From assembly GCF_013349955.1 (NCBI RefSeq), contig NZ_JABVXC010000001.1, forward strand, positions 124,001-188,000: a stretch of 64,000 nt of DNA, read 5' to 3'. The notes under the pieces were generated by a model that saw nothing but the letters and a program-made list of their open reading frames with translations, was not told where the DNA came from and did no database searches. Shown in pieces: positions 1 through 11,312 of this stretch; the stretch's first letter is position 1; each line of letters starts with the position of its first letter. Source of the stretch: Onishia taeanensis (GTDB lineage: Bacteria > Pseudomonadota > Gammaproteobacteria > Pseudomonadales > Halomonadaceae). Position numbers and translations under genes: made by a program.

Positions 1-1077
1 GGCTGCTACGGCTGGGGCGAACCGGTCGTCGAAGGCCGCGCCGCCACCGTCGAAGCGGCCGTCCATGAGCTTTCCGATTACTTGGTCGGCCAGGACCCGC
101 GCCATATCGAGCACCTATGGAACGTCATGTATCGGGCCGGCTTCTATCGTGGCGGCCCGATTCTGATGTCGGCCATCGCCGGCATCGACCAGGCGCTGTG
201 GGACCTCAAGGGTCGTGAGCTGGGCGTGCCCGTACACCAACTGCTGGGCGGCCCGGTGCGCGACAAGATGCGCATGTACGCCTGGACCGGCGGCGACCGT
301 CCCAGCGACGTCGGCACCGGCGCCCGTGCCCTGGTCGATCAGGGCTTCACCGCCTTCAAGATGAACGGCACACCGGAAATGCAGATCGTCGACTCCCATA
401 AGAAGATCGACGATGCCGTGGCTCGTGTCGCCGAGGCCCGTGAAGCCGTAGGCCCGGATGTGGGCATCGGCATCGACTTCCATGGCCGCGTGCACCGGCC
501 GATGGCCAAGGCGCTGATTCGCGAGCTCGAACAGTTCCATCCGATGTTCATCGAAGAGCCGGTCGCCCCCGAACATCTGCCGGCCCTCAAGCACATCGCC
601 GAAGGCATCGCCACGCCGATCGCCACCGGCGAGCGCCTGCATACCCGCTTCCAGTTCCGCGACCTGCTGGCCGACGGCATGGTCGACATCATCCAGCCGG
701 ATATTTCCCACTGCGGCGGCATCAGTGAGGGGCTCAAGATCGCCACCCTGGCCTCCGCCTACGATGTGGCGCTGGCCCCGCACTGCCCGCTCGGGCCGCT
801 GACGCTGGCCGCCTCGCTGCAGCTGGATGCGGTCTGTCACAACGCCTTCATCCAGGAACAGAGCATGGGCATCCACTACAACAAGGACAACGACGTGCTC
901 GACTACCTCACCGACAAGTCGGCCCTCGAGATCAAGGACGGCTTCTGCGCCATCCCTCAGGGGCCGGGGCTGGGCGTCGAGATCGACGAGGCCTTCGTCG
1001 AGGAGCGTGCCAAGGTCGGCCACCGCTGGCGCAACCCGGTGTGGCAGCACGAGGACGGCTCGGTGGCCGAATGGTAA
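1..1077 (+). CDS. dgoD: D-galactonate dehydratase, 5'-truncated by window edge
   Basis: Dehydrates D-galactonate to 2-keto-3-deoxygalactonate, the entry step of De Ley-Doudoroff galactose catabolism in the cytoplasm. The reading frame is open from base 1, and 358 residues are present; compared with the usual length of about 382, roughly 24 N-terminal residues lie upstream. Enolase-superfamily acid-sugar dehydratase signatures are intact: IDFHGRVH (metal Asp plus catalytic His), FIEEPV and [10 protein letters not shown] (metal Glu residues), and APHCPLGP (catalytic His). It leads a plus-strand run with dgoK, dgoA and a lactonase, which fixes the substrate as galactonate rather than another aldonate. 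The assignment is from family motifs and context. The true start cannot be seen. Confidence 0.93.
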   Translation, partial: GCYGWGEPVVEGRAATVEAAVHELSDYLVGQDPRHIEHLWNVMYRAGFYRGGPILMSAIAGIDQALWDLKGRELGVPVHQLLGGPVRDKMRMYAWTGGDRPSDVGTGARALVDQGFTAFKMNGTPEMQIVDSHKKIDDAVARVAEAREAVGPDVGIGIDFHGRVHRPMAKALIRELEQFHPMFIEEPVAPEHLPALKHIAEGIATPIATGERLHTRFQFRDLLADGMVDIIQPDISHCGGISEGLKIATLASAYDVALAPHCPLGPLTLAASLQLDAVCHNAFIQEQSMGIHYNKDNDVLDYLTDKSALEIKDGFCAIPQGPGLGVEIDEAFVEERAKVGHRWRNPVWQHEDGSVAEW

Positions 1078-1161
1078 ACGAGCGGTAAACGCCTTGCCCT
1101 ACAGCACTTGCCGATGATGCAGGCGCCCTTGCCAGGGCGCCCAGCAATGGAGAACGCCACG

Positions 1162-2199
1162 ATGACCGCTGATCAAGCCGCCCCCCTCGCCGACCGCCTT
1201 TCCTGGATCGCTGTCGACTGGGGCTCCAGCAACCTGCGTGCCTGGGCCCTGGACGACGCCGGTACCATCATCGCCGACGCCAGCGGCCCGCGCGGCATGC
1301 TGGGGCTGGCCCCGGATGAGTTCGAGGGCGCCCTGCTCGAGACGGTCGGCGACTGGCTGGCCTCAATGGCACACGACGAGGCCATCGAGGTACTGGTGTG
1401 CGGCATGGCCGGTGCTCGTCAGGGCTGGGTAGAAGCGGCCTATCTGCCGCTGACCGATGACAGTGATGTCCTCGCCGAGCTCGGCAGTCGCTTGACGCCG
1501 GTCCCCACTAAGGACCCGCGCTTGCAGGTGCGGATCGTACCGGGCCTGTGTCAGCGCCCGAGCGCCGAGGCGCCACAGCGTCTCGATGCAGGAGGTTTCG
1601 ATGTGATGCGCGGCGAAGAGACCCAGCTCGCCGGGCTGATGAATCGTCACCCGGCATTCGATGGCGCCGTCTGCCTGCCGGGCACCCATGCCAAATGGGC
1701 CCGGCTCGAGAACGGCCGCATCAGCGGCTTCACGACCTTCATGAGCGGCGAGCTCTTCAAGCTGCTGAGCCAGCACTCGGTGCTCAAGCATTCGCTGGCA
1801 ACCGATGACCGTGCCGGCAACCTCGGCGACGAGGACCAGCGGACGGCCTACCTGGACGGCATCGATACGGCCATGGCGGCCCCGGAACGCCTCAGCGCCG
1901 AGCTGTTCGGCATCCGCGCCCGGGACCTGCTCGACAGCCGGCTACCCGCAGGCGAGGCCCGAGGCACTCGCTTGAGCGCCCGCCTGTCAGGCCTGGTGTT
2001 GGGCCTGGAACTGGCGGGCGCCACGGCAAACCTGGCGCCTGGCAGCCGTGTGGTGCTGATCGGCGATACAGCGCTGTGCCAGCGTTACCGGCTTGCGCTT
2101 GAGCACCGAGGCTTCTCGGTCGACATCGAGGCCAATGCCGACATGATCCTGGCCGGTCTCGGGCGTATCCATCAAGCAAGCCTCGCCGCCAGCGGCTGA
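1162..2199 (+). CDS. dgoK: 2-dehydro-3-deoxygalactonokinase
   Basis: Phosphorylates 2-keto-3-deoxygalactonate (KDGal) at the expense of ATP, giving KDPGal for the aldolase downstream. The protein is about 345 residues, a little longer than typical DgoK. The N-terminal IAVDWGSSNLRAW block is the phosphate-binding start of the fold, and GTHAKWARL and FMSGELF are family-characteristic. The start chosen is the ATG at 1162, which has GGAGA at 1149-1153 ahead of it. An in-frame ATG at 1147 and a TTG at 1108 lack such a site. It lies about 85 bases after dgoD and 134 before dgoA, so probably in one operon. Confidence 0.92.
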   Translation: MTADQAAPLADRLSWIAVDWGSSNLRAWALDDAGTIIADASGPRGMLGLAPDEFEGALLETVGDWLASMAHDEAIEVLVCGMAGARQGWVEAAYLPLTDDSDVLAELGSRLTPVPTKDPRLQVRIVPGLCQRPSAEAPQRLDAGGFDVMRGEETQLAGLMNRHPAFDGAVCLPGTHAKWARLENGRISGFTTFMSGELFKLLSQHSVLKHSLATDDRAGNLGDEDQRTAYLDGIDTAMAAPERLSAELFGIRARDLLDSRLPAGEARGTRLSARLSGLVLGLELAGATANLAPGSRVVLIGDTALCQRYRLALEHRGFSVDIEANADMILAGLGRIHQASLAASG

Positions 2200-2333
2200 A
2201 TAAGCCCCAATCCAAGATCCGTCATCTTGTGATTCATCAATGATGACCCAGAGCGCGCGACGCGGCTGTCTGAGCGATCCATGTCGTGCGAGTCACATCA
2301 CGCTATACACATCATGCTACCTAAGGAAAGCCC

Positions 2334-2948
2334 ATGAGCCTGCCACTGGTCGCCATTCTGCGCGGTGTCACCCCCGCCGAGATCATCGATATCGCCGAGG
2401 CCATCATCGCCGCCGGCATCACGCGTATCGAGATTCCCCTCAATTCGCCCCAGCCTCTCGAGAGCGTGGAGAAGCTGGTACGCCACTGCGCCGAGTATCA
2501 TGGCGAGCGCATTCTCGTCGGGGCCGGCACCGTGCTGACGCCCGAACAGGTCCGCGACGTGCATGCGGTGGGGGGCCGGCTAGTCGTCTCGCCCAACTGC
2601 AACGTCGAGGTGATTCGCGAAAGCCGCCGCCTGGACATGGTCTCCATGCCCGGCATCGTCACTCCAACCGAGGCATTCGCGGCGCTCGAGGCCGGCGCCT
2701 CCGGGCTCAAGCTGTTCCCCGCCACTCAGGTCGGCATCGCCAACATGAAGGCCATGCAGACCGTGCTGCCTGCGGGCACCGAACTCTATGCCGTCGGCGG
2801 CATCGGCACCGACAACTTCGCCGAGTGGCGGGCGGCCGGCGTGCATGGCGCCGGGCTTGGCACCGCCATTTACACCCCGGGGCTGAGCGCCGAGCAGGTC
2901 GGCGAACGGGCCCGCGCCCTGGTCGCCGCCTGGCAGGCGGCCGACTGA
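2334..2948 (+). CDS. dgoA: 2-dehydro-3-deoxy-6-phosphogalactonate aldolase
   Basis: Splits KDPGal into pyruvate and glyceraldehyde-3-phosphate, the last step of the De Ley-Doudoroff route. The protein is 204 residues, the normal size for the KDPG/KDPGal class I aldolase family. The catalytic Glu lies in RIEIPLNSP near residue 35, and the Schiff-base Lys lies in GLKLFPATQ near residue 126. An AAGGAAA ribosome site sits just before the ATG. Its position behind dgoD and dgoK argues for the galactonate rather than the gluconate (Eda) substrate. The 134-base gap after dgoK contains no recognisable gene. Confidence 0.93.
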   Translation: MSLPLVAILRGVTPAEIIDIAEAIIAAGITRIEIPLNSPQPLESVEKLVRHCAEYHGERILVGAGTVLTPEQVRDVHAVGGRLVVSPNCNVEVIRESRRLDMVSMPGIVTPTEAFAALEAGASGLKLFPATQVGIANMKAMQTVLPAGTELYAVGGIGTDNFAEWRAAGVHGAGLGTAIYTPGLSAEQVGERARALVAAWQAAD

Positions 2949-3009
2949 TTCACACCAGCCGACCTGGCGCATCTCGTACCTAGCTCGCATCTAAACAAGG
3001 AGCCCCCGC

Positions 3010-3939
3010 ATGAGTGATGTCCCGACACCGTCATCCCCCTGCCTAGGTCATGCCAGGGTCTGCGTCGCCAGCGGCTGCGAGCTTGGCGAAGGCCCAGGCT
3101 GGGACGCCGAGCGCGGCGAGCTGCGCTGGCTGAATATTCTAGCCGGCGAGCTACACCGCGCCGGGCCTGATGGCCTCGATCACCGTGTCAGCCAGCTCGA
3201 CCGGCGAACCTCTTACGCGGCGCTGACCACTGATGACGACTACCTGCTGGTCGCGGAACACCAACTGTCGCGCTTCGATCCGCAAACCGGCGAGATCAGC
3301 GCCTTCATGCCCTTCGAGGCCGACAACCCCGTCACCCGCAGCAATGATGCCCGGGTCGATACGCATGGCAGCCTGTGGCTTTCCAGCATGGGGCTTGGTG
3401 CCGAGCCAGGTGCCGGGAGTCTCTATCGCCTGCATCGCGGCGAGCTCACCTGCCTGCGCCGGGGAGTGACCATCCCCAACGCACTGTGCTTCTCGGCGGA
3501 TGGCCGCCACGCCTATTTCAGCGATACCGCGACCGGCTGGGTGATGCGTTGGGCACTGGACGCCGAAGGCTTCCCTCAGCGCAACCGCGCCGGCGCCTTC
3601 ATCGAGCCCGAGCCCTGGTCCGACCTGCGCCTGTCGGGCGGCGGACCGGATGGCGCCGTGATGGATGCCGAGGGCTGTATGTGGATCGCCCTGTGGGGCG
3701 CTGGCCGAGTGGCCAGGCTCGACCCCCAGGGCCAGGAGATCGCCCATGTGTCGCTTCCGGCGAGCCAGCCTTCTTGCCCCGTCTTCGGCGGGCCAGGACT
3801 AACCACCCTCTATGTGACCACGGCACGAGAAGGCATGGCTGACCCACAGCCCCAGGATGGCGCTCTCTGCGTCATCGACCTCGCCACCCATCTGCCCGGC
3901 TGTCACGGTGCTGCCGAGCCTGCCCTGCGCCTTGCCTAA
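3010..3939 (+). CDS. SMP-30/gluconolactonase-family sugar lactonase, probably galactonolactonase
   Basis: A six-bladed beta-propeller lactonase of the SMP-30/regucalcin family, 309 residues with no signal peptide, so cytoplasmic. Metal-site residues expected of the family are visible: Glu in LGEGPGWD near residue 25, Asn in RSNDARVD, Asn in TIPNALCFS and Asp in GGPDGAVMD. AAGGAG lies 8 bases before the ATG. In this operon the natural substrate is D-galactono-1,4-lactone, hydrolysed to galactonate for DgoD; that specificity is inferred from context, and arabino- or gluconolactone would also fit the family. No galactose dehydrogenase is visible to make the lactone; it probably lies upstream of the window. 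Confidence 0.82.
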   Translation: MSDVPTPSSPCLGHARVCVASGCELGEGPGWDAERGELRWLNILAGELHRAGPDGLDHRVSQLDRRTSYAALTTDDDYLLVAEHQLSRFDPQTGEISAFMPFEADNPVTRSNDARVDTHGSLWLSSMGLGAEPGAGSLYRLHRGELTCLRRGVTIPNALCFSADGRHAYFSDTATGWVMRWALDAEGFPQRNRAGAFIEPEPWSDLRLSGGGPDGAVMDAEGCMWIALWGAGRVARLDPQGQEIAHVSLPASQPSCPVFGGPGLTTLYVTTAREGMADPQPQDGALCVIDLATHLPGCHGAAEPALRLA

Positions 3940-4072
3940 ACCTTGACGGAATTCTGTCCAAGCCGTGCCAGAACTGCTGGCCAGCACTGTTCGCCCATCC
4001 TTTTAGTCAGCGCTGAGCAAGCGACCCGTTTTACGAGACCGACGCAGGACTCAAGCCCGAGAGAGAGAACGC

Positions 4073-6280
4073 ATGACCACCACCGCTTCGACCTCAGCGC
4101 CTCACAGCCAGCACCTGCAGGAGGCGCGGTGGCTGACCCTGACCGCCGCCGGCGTTCAGCTGCAGCTAGACCTTGACCAGGACAGGCCGCGCATCGCGCA
4201 TTTCGGGCATACGCTGGCGGTCGATCCCGCGACACAGCGATTGATGGCCAGTGCCGCGACTCCCCAAGCGAGCCTCGACCAACTGCCGACCAATACGCTC
4301 TTCAATGACGCAGGAAGCGGTTTCGCTGGCCAGCCGGCATTGAGTGGCGATCGCGACGGCCAGGACTGGCTCAGCGACCTGCGAGTCGTCGACATCGCCT
4401 GTCACCACGATGCGCAGGCCGCCCACGCCCATCTGACCCTGCGCGACGAGCTCAGCCAGTTGGAGGTGCGCCTCTCGCTTCAGCTGACCGCCGAGGGCGT
4501 GCTACGCCAGCAGAGCACCCTACGTAACCAGGACAGCCGCGCTTATCGCCTCGAGTGGCTGGCCGCCGCCTGCCTGCCGCTGCCGGTGCGCTACGAGGAA
4601 TGCCTGACCTTCGGCGGCCGCTGGGTGCAGGAATTCACCGAGACCCGTCATGCCATCGGCGAGGGCATGTTCGCCCTGGAAAACCGCCGCGGCCGCGGCT
4701 CGCACCAGCGTGTACCGTCGGTGATCGTCGGCACTCGGGGGTTCAGCGAGCAGCGTGGCGAGGTCATCAGCGCTCACCTGGCCTGGAGCGGCAACCATCG
4801 CGTGCTGGTCGAGCGTCAGTTCGACGGCAGCACCCAGCTGCAGCTGGGCGCCCTGCTGCTGCCGGGCGAACAGACCCTGGCGGCCGGCGAATCGATCACC
4901 ACCCCGGAGGTGGTGCTGGCCTGGTCCGACAGCGGCATCAACGGCGCCAGTCAGCGCCAGCATGCCGCCCTGCGCGCACGCCTCGACTGGCCGCAATCGC
5001 ACAAGCCGCGCCCGGTGCACGTCAACACCTGGGAAGCGCTCTACTTCGACCACGACGCCGCCCGTCTCGATGAGCTGGTGGTGGCCGCTGGGGACGTGGG
5101 CGCGGAACGCTTCGTGCTGGATGACGGCTGGTTCGTCGGTCGCGACGGAGAGCGTGCCGCCCTGGGCGATTGGTATCTCGACGAGGACAAGTACCCCAAC
5201 GGCCTCGATCCGCTGATCGCGGCGGTCCACGCCCAAGGCATGGAGTTCGGCCTGTGGGTCGAACCCGAGATGGTCAACCCGGACAGCGAGCTCTATCGCC
5301 GCCACCCGGACTGGATCCTCGGCCTGCCCGGCCGCGACCAGCCGCTGGGCCGCTACCAGTGCGTACTGGATCTGACGCGTCCCGAGGTCGGCGACTACCT
5401 GTTCGAGCGCCTCGATGCGTTGCTCGCCGAGTACCCTATCCGCTATCTCAAGTGGGACATGAACCGCGACCTGACCCATGCGGCCAGCCAGGCCGGCGAG
5501 CACGCCGGTCGCCCGGCGGCTCATGCCCAGGTCGAGGCGCTCTATGCCCTGCTGGCCCGGCTGCGCGCCGCGCATCCCGAGGTCGAGATCGAGAGCTGCG
5601 CCTCGGGTGGTGCCCGCACCGATCATGGCATCCTGCGCCACACCCATCGGGTCTGGACCTCGGACTGCAACGACCCTCACGAGCGCGTGCATATCCAGCG
5701 CGGCGCCGGGCGCTTCTTGCCACCGGAGCTGTTGGGCGCCCACATCGGGCCCGCGCATGCTCATACCACTTCACGCCGCACCAGCCTGGCCTTCCGTGCC
5801 AGCACCGCCCTGTTCGGGCACCTAGGGCTTGAGCTGGATGTCAGTCGGCTCGACCACGACGAACGCGCCGTGTTGAGAGGCTGGACCGAGCGCCACAAGG
5901 CACTGCGCGGCCTGCTGCATGGTGGCATTAGCTGGCGCCTGGATTGCCTCGACCCGCACCAGCAGGCGCATGGCGTGGTTAGCCCCGCCGCTGATGAGGC
6001 GCTCTTCAACGTCAGCCAGCTCGCCATGCCACGCCACGCCTTGCCGGCATCTCAGCCACTGGCGGGACTCGACCCAACGCGGCGCTACCGGGTCGAACTG
6101 CTCGAGCTCCCCGAACACCCCGAGCGGCGCATGAAGGCCCTGCCGGCCTGGATCGATGCCCAGCTCAACCGAGGGGAAACACTGGAAGCGAGTGGCGAGC
6201 AGCTGATGATGCTCGGGCTGGCCCTGCCGGTGCTTGACCCCGACCAGGCCTTGCTGCTGCACCTGCGGGCCTGCGGCTAG
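4073..6280 (+). CDS. alpha-galactosidase, glycoside hydrolase family 36
   Basis: Releases alpha-linked galactose from oligosaccharides such as melibiose or raffinose. The protein is 735 residues, typical for GH36: an N-terminal beta-supersandwich, a central TIM barrel and a C-terminal beta domain. The nucleophile is Asp462 in the LKWDMNRD motif, and the acid/base is Asp531 in WTSDCNDPHER. CASGGARTD between them is also a GH36 hallmark. No signal peptide is seen, so hydrolysis is probably intracellular after uptake. It starts 133 bases after the lactonase, close enough for one transcript, though a separate promoter is possible. The beta-galactosidase follows by 69 bases. Confidence 0.93.
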   Translation: MTTTASTSAPHSQHLQEARWLTLTAAGVQLQLDLDQDRPRIAHFGHTLAVDPATQRLMASAATPQASLDQLPTNTLFNDAGSGFAGQPALSGDRDGQDWLSDLRVVDIACHHDAQAAHAHLTLRDELSQLEVRLSLQLTAEGVLRQQSTLRNQDSRAYRLEWLAAACLPLPVRYEECLTFGGRWVQEFTETRHAIGEGMFALENRRGRGSHQRVPSVIVGTRGFSEQRGEVISAHLAWSGNHRVLVERQFDGSTQLQLGALLLPGEQTLAAGESITTPEVVLAWSDSGINGASQRQHAALRARLDWPQSHKPRPVHVNTWEALYFDHDAARLDELVVAAGDVGAERFVLDDGWFVGRDGERAALGDWYLDEDKYPNGLDPLIAAVHAQGMEFGLWVEPEMVNPDSELYRRHPDWILGLPGRDQPLGRYQCVLDLTRPEVGDYLFERLDALLAEYPIRYLKWDMNRDLTHAASQAGEHAGRPAAHAQVEALYALLARLRAAHPEVEIESCASGGARTDHGILRHTHRVWTSDCNDPHERVHIQRGAGRFLPPELLGAHIGPAHAHTTSRRTSLAFRASTALFGHLGLELDVSRLDHDERAVLRGWTERHKALRGLLHGGISWRLDCLDPHQQAHGVVSPAADEALFNVSQLAMPRHALPASQPLAGLDPTRRYRVELLELPEHPERRMKALPAWIDAQLNRGETLEASGEQLMMLGLALPVLDPDQALLLHLRACG

Positions 6281-6349
6281 GCCAAGACAACTATTTGGAC
6301 CAACAGACTTTCTTATGTAGCCGCCCATTTATAACTAAGGAGTAACGTC

Positions 6350-8332
6350 ATGCAGCTAGGCGTTTGCTATTACCCCGAGCATTGGCCCCGCGAGCGCTGG
6401 GCACAAGATGCACGAGACATGCTCGCCGCGGGCATAAGCACCGTGCGCATTGGTGAATTTGCCTGGAGCCGGCTGGAACCCCGCCCGGGTCAATTGGACT
6501 TTAGCTGGCTGGACGATGCCGTGGAGGTGCTGGCAAGCGCTGGCCTTAAGATCGTCATGGGCACACCAACTGCCACGCCTCCGAAGTGGCTGGTAGATGC
6601 GCACCCAGAGATTCTCGCCGTCGATGAAAACGGCGACGTCCGCGGCTTCGGATCTCGTCGGCACTATTGTTTCGCCTCACCGGTCTACCGGGAGCTTAGT
6701 GAGCGCATCGTGCGCCTGATGGCTGAGCGCTACGCAGGCAACCCGGCTATCACGGCTTGGCAGACCGACAATGAATACGGCTGCCATGACACCATCCTCA
6801 GCTACTCGGCTGCTGCTCGCTCACGTTTTCCAGAGTGGCTCGAAGCCCGTTATGGCACCGTCGATGCGCTCAACGACGCCTGGGGCACAGTATTCTGGAG
6901 CATGGAGGTCACGGCTTTCGACCAGGTCGAGGCCCCGGTGGGAACCGTCACTGAGCCGCACCCGGCTATCGTGCTCGATTACCGCCGTTTCTGCTCCGAT
7001 ATGGTAGCGGAATACAATCGTCTGCAGGTCAATACACTTCGCGCAGCGGGCGTGAACGTGGATATCGTGCACAACTTCATGGGCCTCTTTACCGAGTTCG
7101 ACCATTTCGATGTATCCAAGGATCTCGATATCGCCAGTTGGGATAGCTATCCCCTCGGCTTCCTCGAGCGGGGTGCCCACGATGATTCGACCAAGGCCTT
7201 GTACAGGCAACAGGGCCATCCGGACTTTGCCGGCTTCCATCACGATCTCTACCGCGCCATGTGCAAAGGTCGCTGGTGGGTCATGGAGCAGCAGCCGGGG
7301 CCGGTCAACTGGGCGCTAAGCAATGCCGCGCCACTCGATGGAATGGTGCGACTTTGGAGCCATGAAGCCTTTGCCCATGGAGCCGAACTGGTCTCCTACT
7401 TCCGGTGGCGACAAGCGCCCTTCGCGCAGGAGCAAATGCACGCTGGCCTTCTACGGCCCGACGGCAGTCAGGCCGCAGCTTGGCAGGAAGTCATTGCGGT
7501 GCGCGACGAAATCAACGTAATGGCAGATGCCGCACTTGACCTAGCCGCCAGCACGCAGTCCCCGGTCGCATTGATGTTCGACTACACGGCCATCTGGGCC
7601 TGCCAGATTCAGCCGCATGCCGAGCATTTCGACGCTCTCGAGCTTCATCTGCTCTGGTACAGCGCACTGCGGCGACTCGGCCTGGATGTGGATATCGTCT
7701 CTTCACAAGACGACTTAAAAGGCTATTCACTGATCGCACTGCCTTGCCAGGTGATCGCCGATGATGCCTTGGCGAAGCGGCTGGAAGAAGCACGTGATAG
7801 TGGTAGCCGCATCATCATCGGTGCGCGCTCCGGCTCGAGAACGGTGGACTTTCGTGTCCCCGAACAGTTGTCACCCGGTGCACTGACGGGGCTGACCGGC
7901 GTAACGGTGGATCGTGTCGATGGCCTGCGTCCTGGTGCAGAGCCAGCACTTACCCTGGCAAACGGCCATAGAGGTCATGCCCTTCGATGGCGAGACCTGC
8001 TCGACTCGGAGCGTCAGCAAGCCAAGATCATCAGCGTCTTCGATGATGGTGAGCCCGCCGTCACCGAGCATCACTCGGTGACCTATCTGACAGGTTGGCT
8101 GAATGAGGACAGCATGGTCGCACTGTTCGAGGGCGAATGTCGCAAGGTGGGTATAGCCGTCAACCCGATGCCGAGTGGCGTTCGGCTGCGGCGTCGCGGA
8201 CCGCTTTGCTTCGCCTTCAATTATGCGCCCGAGGCGCGTCGACTGCCCGAGAGCCTGGTGCCAAGCGATGGTTACCTTGTGGGCGCCACGCGACTGCCCC
8301 CGGCAGGAGTCAGCATCTGGCGCGACGCGTAA
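6350..8332 (+). CDS. beta-galactosidase, glycoside hydrolase family 42
   Basis: Hydrolyses beta-galactosides inside the cell. At 660 residues it has the full GH42 length: a TIM barrel starting at LGVCYYPEHWP, then the trimerisation (GATase-like) and C-terminal domains. The catalytic acid/base is Glu142 in QTDNEYGCH, and the nucleophile is Glu313 in WWVMEQQPGP. AAGGAG precedes the ATG by 7 bases. No signal peptide is present. Base composition is slightly less GC-rich than the genes upstream. It is the last plus-strand gene of the galactoside run and faces the SSS symporter across a shared terminator. Confidence 0.93.
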   Translation: MQLGVCYYPEHWPRERWAQDARDMLAAGISTVRIGEFAWSRLEPRPGQLDFSWLDDAVEVLASAGLKIVMGTPTATPPKWLVDAHPEILAVDENGDVRGFGSRRHYCFASPVYRELSERIVRLMAERYAGNPAITAWQTDNEYGCHDTILSYSAAARSRFPEWLEARYGTVDALNDAWGTVFWSMEVTAFDQVEAPVGTVTEPHPAIVLDYRRFCSDMVAEYNRLQVNTLRAAGVNVDIVHNFMGLFTEFDHFDVSKDLDIASWDSYPLGFLERGAHDDSTKALYRQQGHPDFAGFHHDLYRAMCKGRWWVMEQQPGPVNWALSNAAPLDGMVRLWSHEAFAHGAELVSYFRWRQAPFAQEQMHAGLLRPDGSQAAAWQEVIAVRDEINVMADAALDLAASTQSPVALMFDYTAIWACQIQPHAEHFDALELHLLWYSALRRLGLDVDIVSSQDDLKGYSLIALPCQVIADDALAKRLEEARDSGSRIIIGARSGSRTVDFRVPEQLSPGALTGLTGVTVDRVDGLRPGAEPALTLANGHRGHALRWRDLLDSERQQAKIISVFDDGEPAVTEHHSVTYLTGWLNEDSMVALFEGECRKVGIAVNPMPSGVRLRRRGPLCFAFNYAPEARRLPESLVPSDGYLVGATRLPPAGVSIWRDA

Positions 8333-8365
8333 GTCACTTGCTGTAGCGCATGCGGAGAGCGTAAC

Positions 8366-8398
8366 GACAATGCCCAGGCACTTGGCCTGGGCATTGTC
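8366..8398. terminator. bidirectional hairpin between GH42 gene and symporter
   Basis: A perfect 14-bp stem, GACAATGCCCAGGC with its complement, closes a 5-base loop. It lies between two convergent gene ends. There is no long T-run on either side, so its strength as an intrinsic terminator is uncertain. Confidence 0.7.
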
Positions 8399-8426
8399 AT
8401 TGAGGGGGCAACGCTGGGACGAGGCT

Positions 8427-10019
<1,593 letters not shown>

Positions 10020-10099
10020 GAATTGTCCTTTTTGTGGACGCAGGCAAGTACTCGCGATGGAGCTGATAGCCAGTCTAACGAGTCAAGTAACCGACACCA

Positions 10100-10128
10100 T
10101 TACCCATTTGTCTCACTTGATATATAAT
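10100..10128 (+). promoter_or_regulatory. candidate promoter for the AEC carrier
   Basis: A perfect -10 TATAAT at 10123-10128 stands 17 bases after a weak -35-like TTACCC at 10100-10105. It overlaps the palindromic repeats described next, as expected for a repressed promoter. The distance to the AEC start is about 130 bases. Confidence 0.4.
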
Positions 10129-10141
10129 TTGTCTGACAAAT
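10106..10141. promoter_or_regulatory. tandem GntR-type operator candidate
   Basis: ATTTGTCTGACAAAT at 10127-10141 is a 15-base palindrome. A degenerate copy, ATTTGTCTCACTTGA, lies 21 bases upstream at 10106-10120. The TTGTCnGACAA shape is typical of FadR-subfamily GntR regulators, to which the galactonate repressor DgoR belongs. It sits between the divergent symporter and AEC genes and overlaps a TATAAT box. No gntR gene is in the window, so the regulator is unknown. Confidence 0.5.
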
Positions 10142-10256
10142 AGGGCACATTTCTCAGATACGCTCGCCCTCAGGCCGGCGTTGCATGGAAGTTGCAAAGT
10201 TGTGAACAAGGTCATGACAATACGCTGACCGACTCCACCGCCGACAAGGATTGCTG

Positions 10257-11135
10257 ATGTTTGCCCAACTCTTCGCCGTGATGGCCCCCGTGTTGATCGG
10301 TGCCGGTCTTGGCTTCACCTGGGTGAGGCTCGGACATGACTTTCCGGTTCCCTTCGTCACCAAGCTGGTCTTCAATATTGGCACTCCGGCGCTGATTCTG
10401 GCCTCGCTGGCGGGAGCCGAAGTCGATGCTCAGAGCTTCACTCTGACCATGCTCGGCACCCTGCTGGTGCTCGCCGTCATGGCCCTGGCGACCTTTCTGG
10501 TGGCCCCGCTGCTCGGCAAGTCCTGGCAGGTGCTGCTATCGCCGATGATGTACCCCAACACCGGGAACATGGGCCTGCCAGTGGTGCTCTATGCGTTCGG
10601 CCAGTCGGCCTTCGCCTTTGCGATTGCGGTGATGGTTACGGTATCGCTGGTGCAATTCACCTTTGGCATTGCCATGTCGAGCCGCAGCGGCCGGCCGCTA
10701 CGCACCCTGGCTCGCACTCCCGCCCTCTATGCGATCGCAATCGCACTGACCCTGCTGCTGACCGACACCGATCTGCCACTGTGGCTCGACAACACGCTGG
10801 AGTTGATATCGGGCTTCACCGTGCCGCTGATGCTGATCACCCTCGGGGTGTCGCTGGCCCATATCCGCGCCAGCAACCTCTCTGCCGGCATCGGCTTCAG
10901 CGTGATTCGCATTCCACTTGCCGCCCTATTGGCCTTCGTCGTCGGGCACCTGCTCGGCCTGCCGCCGCTCGCACAGAGCATTCTGGTCATGCAGATGAGC
11001 ATGCCCGTCGCGGTGTTCAACTATTTGTTCGCCCAGCGCTCGGGCCGTGAGCCCGAATACGTGGCGAGCCTGGTGTTCTGCTCGACGCTGCTGGCCTTCC
11101 TCTATCTACCGCTGCTGCTGGCCTTTCTGCTTTAG
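10257..11135 (+). CDS. AEC-family transporter
   Basis: A 292-residue auxin-efflux-carrier (AEC) family membrane protein with about ten hydrophobic helices. The conserved YPNTGNMGLP block contains the Asn-Gly helix-break of the family. The start chosen is ATG 10257 because AAGGA ends 6 bases upstream; a TTG at 10251 would add two residues. Bacterial members export or take up small carboxylates such as malate or malonate, but the substrate cannot be read from the sequence. It is divergent from the SSS symporter. No clear terminator separates it from the PhoD gene 177 bases later. Confidence 0.85.
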   Translation: MFAQLFAVMAPVLIGAGLGFTWVRLGHDFPVPFVTKLVFNIGTPALILASLAGAEVDAQSFTLTMLGTLLVLAVMALATFLVAPLLGKSWQVLLSPMMYPNTGNMGLPVVLYAFGQSAFAFAIAVMVTVSLVQFTFGIAMSSRSGRPLRTLARTPALYAIAIALTLLLTDTDLPLWLDNTLELISGFTVPLMLITLGVSLAHIRASNLSAGIGFSVIRIPLAALLAFVVGHLLGLPPLAQSILVMQMSMPVAVFNYLFAQRSGREPEYVASLVFCSTLLAFLYLPLLLAFLL

Positions 11136-11312
11136 GCGGGGTCATGCCAGAGCAGCGCCCTGGGGGCATTGCGGCTCGGCCCAGGCCTGACGAGGCGCAT
11201 GCGCGTCCCGGCAATATGCACTCTTCAACAAATGGACATGGTTCGGTCATCATCACTGCGGACAGTGGCTGTTCCCGGCTTTCGCATCGGGCAACGCCCC
11301 AGGAGTCTGTCC

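Noticed and set aside
11169..11312. Upstream in-frame extension of PhoD
   Set aside because: The twin-arginine signal and an AGGAG site place the start at 11313; the extension would bury the signal peptide.
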